From positions 1-44,162 of the forward strand of contig JAEUIV010000016.1 of assembly GCA_016795005.1 (NCBI GenBank): DNA of 44,162 bases. Reading direction: 5' to 3'. Position 1 is the first letter of the stretch. Each line of letters starts with the position of its first letter. Below the pieces are notes generated by a model. That model was not told the DNA's origin. It saw only the letters and a list, made by a program, of their open reading frames with translations, and made no database searches. This stretch comes from Phycisphaerae bacterium. GTDB lineage: Bacteria; Planctomycetota; Phycisphaerae; Phycisphaerales; UBA1924. Shown one piece after another: positions 42,652 to 44,162 of this stretch. A program made the position numbers and the translations under genes.

Positions 42652-44162
42652 ATGAAGATCAAAGGCATCAATCCACTCGAACGCCACGTTGAGAAGTTCG
42701 TTCTCGGTGTGTTCGCGCTCTTCGTCCTCGCCGTGCTCCTCATGCAGACCGGCCTGGTCGGCGGCGGGCGGATGGTGCGCGTCGGCTCATCGGAGCGCCC
42801 CATCGACCAGGCGATCGAAGGAGTCAAGGAACTCGCCCTCCAGCGCCAGGCAAGGCTTCAGTCGGATCAGGTCGCGCCCGCGATCCCTGCCTCCATGCCC
42901 GACCCGGCCCGCGTCTTCGAGGAGGCCTTCGCGCGGTCCACAACCCCGGTTGGAACGCTCGCGGCGTTGGGACAACCCGCGCTCCGTCTCGGCGACGCCG
43001 CCGCCGGCGCGCCGGGCGGCATCGCGCTCCCGAAAGGCGGGGACATCAAGTACGCGGCGATGAAGGTCTCCAAGCCTTCAACACCCATCGCCACCGTGTT
43101 CGAAGGAACGATTGATCCGATCGAGGTCGCGGAGATCGGCTCACCGTTGGCCTCCCACCTCCCGGCGGCGCAGCCCTTCGATCTCCGCGCCCCGTCCATC
43201 GAAGCGACCTTCGATGCCGAGGCCCTCCGCAAGTCGATCGAATCCCCGACCGACGAAGGAGTGCTGCCGTTGCCTCCGGCGCTCTGGCAGGGCAAGGTCG
43301 AACTGGTCGATGTCGAGTGGTTCCGCCAGCAACTCGGGCCTGACGGCCGATGGGGGCAGGAAGAAATGCTCCCGGCGCTGCCCGGCCGGCCGACTCCCCG
43401 CGACGTGCTCGGAAAATCTCCGTTCCAGCCCGCGGACTACCGCGAAGCGCTCGAGCGCGAGAGGCTCGAACGATTGAACATCCGACGACCGATGTTCTAC
43501 GCCACCATCTCCGGTCAGCCTTGGGTCTGGCCGTCGCAGCAGCAGGAAGAAGCAACGGCGCAGGGAGCCGAGGATGTCACGGGACTCAAGCGTGAACTCG
43601 CGTCCGTCCGCGCGGAAATCGACGTGATGAAGAAGCGTCTCGAGCGACTCGGCCAGGGGCCGCGGCGTCCGCCCGGAGACCAGCCGAACGCGCCGCCCCC
43701 AGGCGGACCTCCTCCGAAAGGCCCCGGCGGCGGTGGCGGCGGGCGCGGCCCGAGCGCCGATGCGGGCGGAGCCTCAAGCCCCGAGGGAAACTTGAGCGAA
43801 GATTCGCCTCCCTTCGAGTGGCCCGTCTTCCCGAAAAACTGGTACGCGCAGGTCGGAGGCGGCGGTGGTGGCGGCGGGGCCGGAGGCGGGGGCACCGCTC
43901 CGCCGGAAGGCCCATCGCCCGAGGAACGACGAAAAGAGCGCGACGCCCAGGCTAAAAAAGCCCTTGAGGACAAGATCGCTAGGTTCACCAAGCGCGAACA
44001 GGAACTCGTCGAGCAACTCGCCAAGAAGGGCGTGGGCGACCAGGTCGCCGCGGCGCCGACATTCCTCGATGAGCCACTCGGCTCGCTCGCCAGCGCCGAA
44101 ATGAAAAAGATCACCCTCTGGTCGCTCGACCTCAGCGCCACGTCGGGATCGACCTACCGCGA
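42652..44162 (+). CDS. third protein of the pilus operon, partial
   Basis: 503 codons are visible and the gene runs off the right edge. ATG 42652 has AGGA about 9 nt upstream and lies 54 bp after the previous stop. It starts MKIKGINPLERHVEKFVLGV followed by one transmembrane segment (about 17-36). The outer region is Pro/Ala-rich with a helical coiled-coil-like stretch (EDVTGLKRELASVRAEIDVM, residues about 305-330). Long Gly/Pro-rich linkers and a second charged helical stretch follow (EERRKERDAQAKKALEDKIA). No canonical PilP/PilQ motif is visible. Position after the PilM and PilN/O-like genes suggests a periplasm-spanning part of the same machine. Confidence 0.75.
   Translation, partial: MKIKGINPLERHVEKFVLGVFALFVLAVLLMQTGLVGGGRMVRVGSSERPIDQAIEGVKELALQRQARLQSDQVAPAIPASMPDPARVFEEAFARSTTPVGTLAALGQPALRLGDAAAGAPGGIALPKGGDIKYAAMKVSKPSTPIATVFEGTIDPIEVAEIGSPLASHLPAAQPFDLRAPSIEATFDAEALRKSIESPTDEGVLPLPPALWQGKVELVDVEWFRQQLGPDGRWGQEEMLPALPGRPTPRDVLGKSPFQPADYREALERERLERLNIRRPMFYATISGQPWVWPSQQQEEATAQGAEDVTGLKRELASVRAEIDVMKKRLERLGQGPRRPPGDQPNAPPPGGPPPKGPGGGGGGRGPSADAGGASSPEGNLSEDSPPFEWPVFPKNWYAQVGGGGGGGGAGGGGTAPPEGPSPEERRKERDAQAKKALEDKIARFTKREQELVEQLAKKGVGDQVAAAPTFLDEPLGSLASAEMKKITLWSLDLSATSGSTYR

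Overview
The window looks like chromosomal DNA of a GC-rich planctomycete, most likely class Phycisphaerae. Three things suggest this: five exported proteins ending in dockerin-like DVTxxLANFG repeats, two ending in an Arg-rich PEP-CTERM-like tail, and a three-gene type IV pilus platform whose PilM carries its own membrane anchor. This is judgement from sequence alone; no database search was possible.

Layout. 1-500: start of a probable tyrosine recombinase running off the left edge, a TGACACCC inverted-repeat cluster, and tRNA-Arg(CCU). 519-7258: an FG-GAP surface protein, a subtilase, a DUF1573 protein and a small lipoprotein. 7329-14781: HU, class I fructose-bisphosphate aldolase, a PAS-LuxR regulator, an unknown anchored protein, 4-alpha-glucanotransferase, and an ispE/KdsC-like pair. 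14840-19684: three secreted proteins, a DUF1801 protein with a lysine-rich tail, and a repeat-rich gap. 19685-24221: groEL-groES with 7-bp repeat arrays, a pseudo-receiver, a peroxiredoxin, a zinc-ribbon protein, an RRM protein and a small membrane protein. 24286-29774: a caspase/C25-like exported protein, a nitroreductase, a long-chain prenyl diphosphate synthase and Der. 30049-35711: a giant FG-GAP/Ig/TSP3 protein, a PEP-CTERM-like protein, a STAS protein and a methyltransferase. 35719-44162: ComM/YifB, ribosomal protein S1, and the PilM operon running off the right edge.

How the parts fit. Housekeeping genes (groESL, rpsA, der, ispE, prenyl synthase, HU, aldolase, malQ) alternate with a large surface and secreted repertoire. 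Start sites fall into two classes. Most genes have a clear Shine-Dalgarno sequence. At least seven have none and instead carry a TANNNT -10-like box 6-8 nt before the start codon, as expected of leaderless mRNAs. That pattern, the heptad arrays at groES and groEL, the hairpin-packed gap at 19282-19684 and the fused or degenerate enzymes are the points most worth a second look. No CRISPR array, rRNA operon, complete insertion sequence or defence island was seen.
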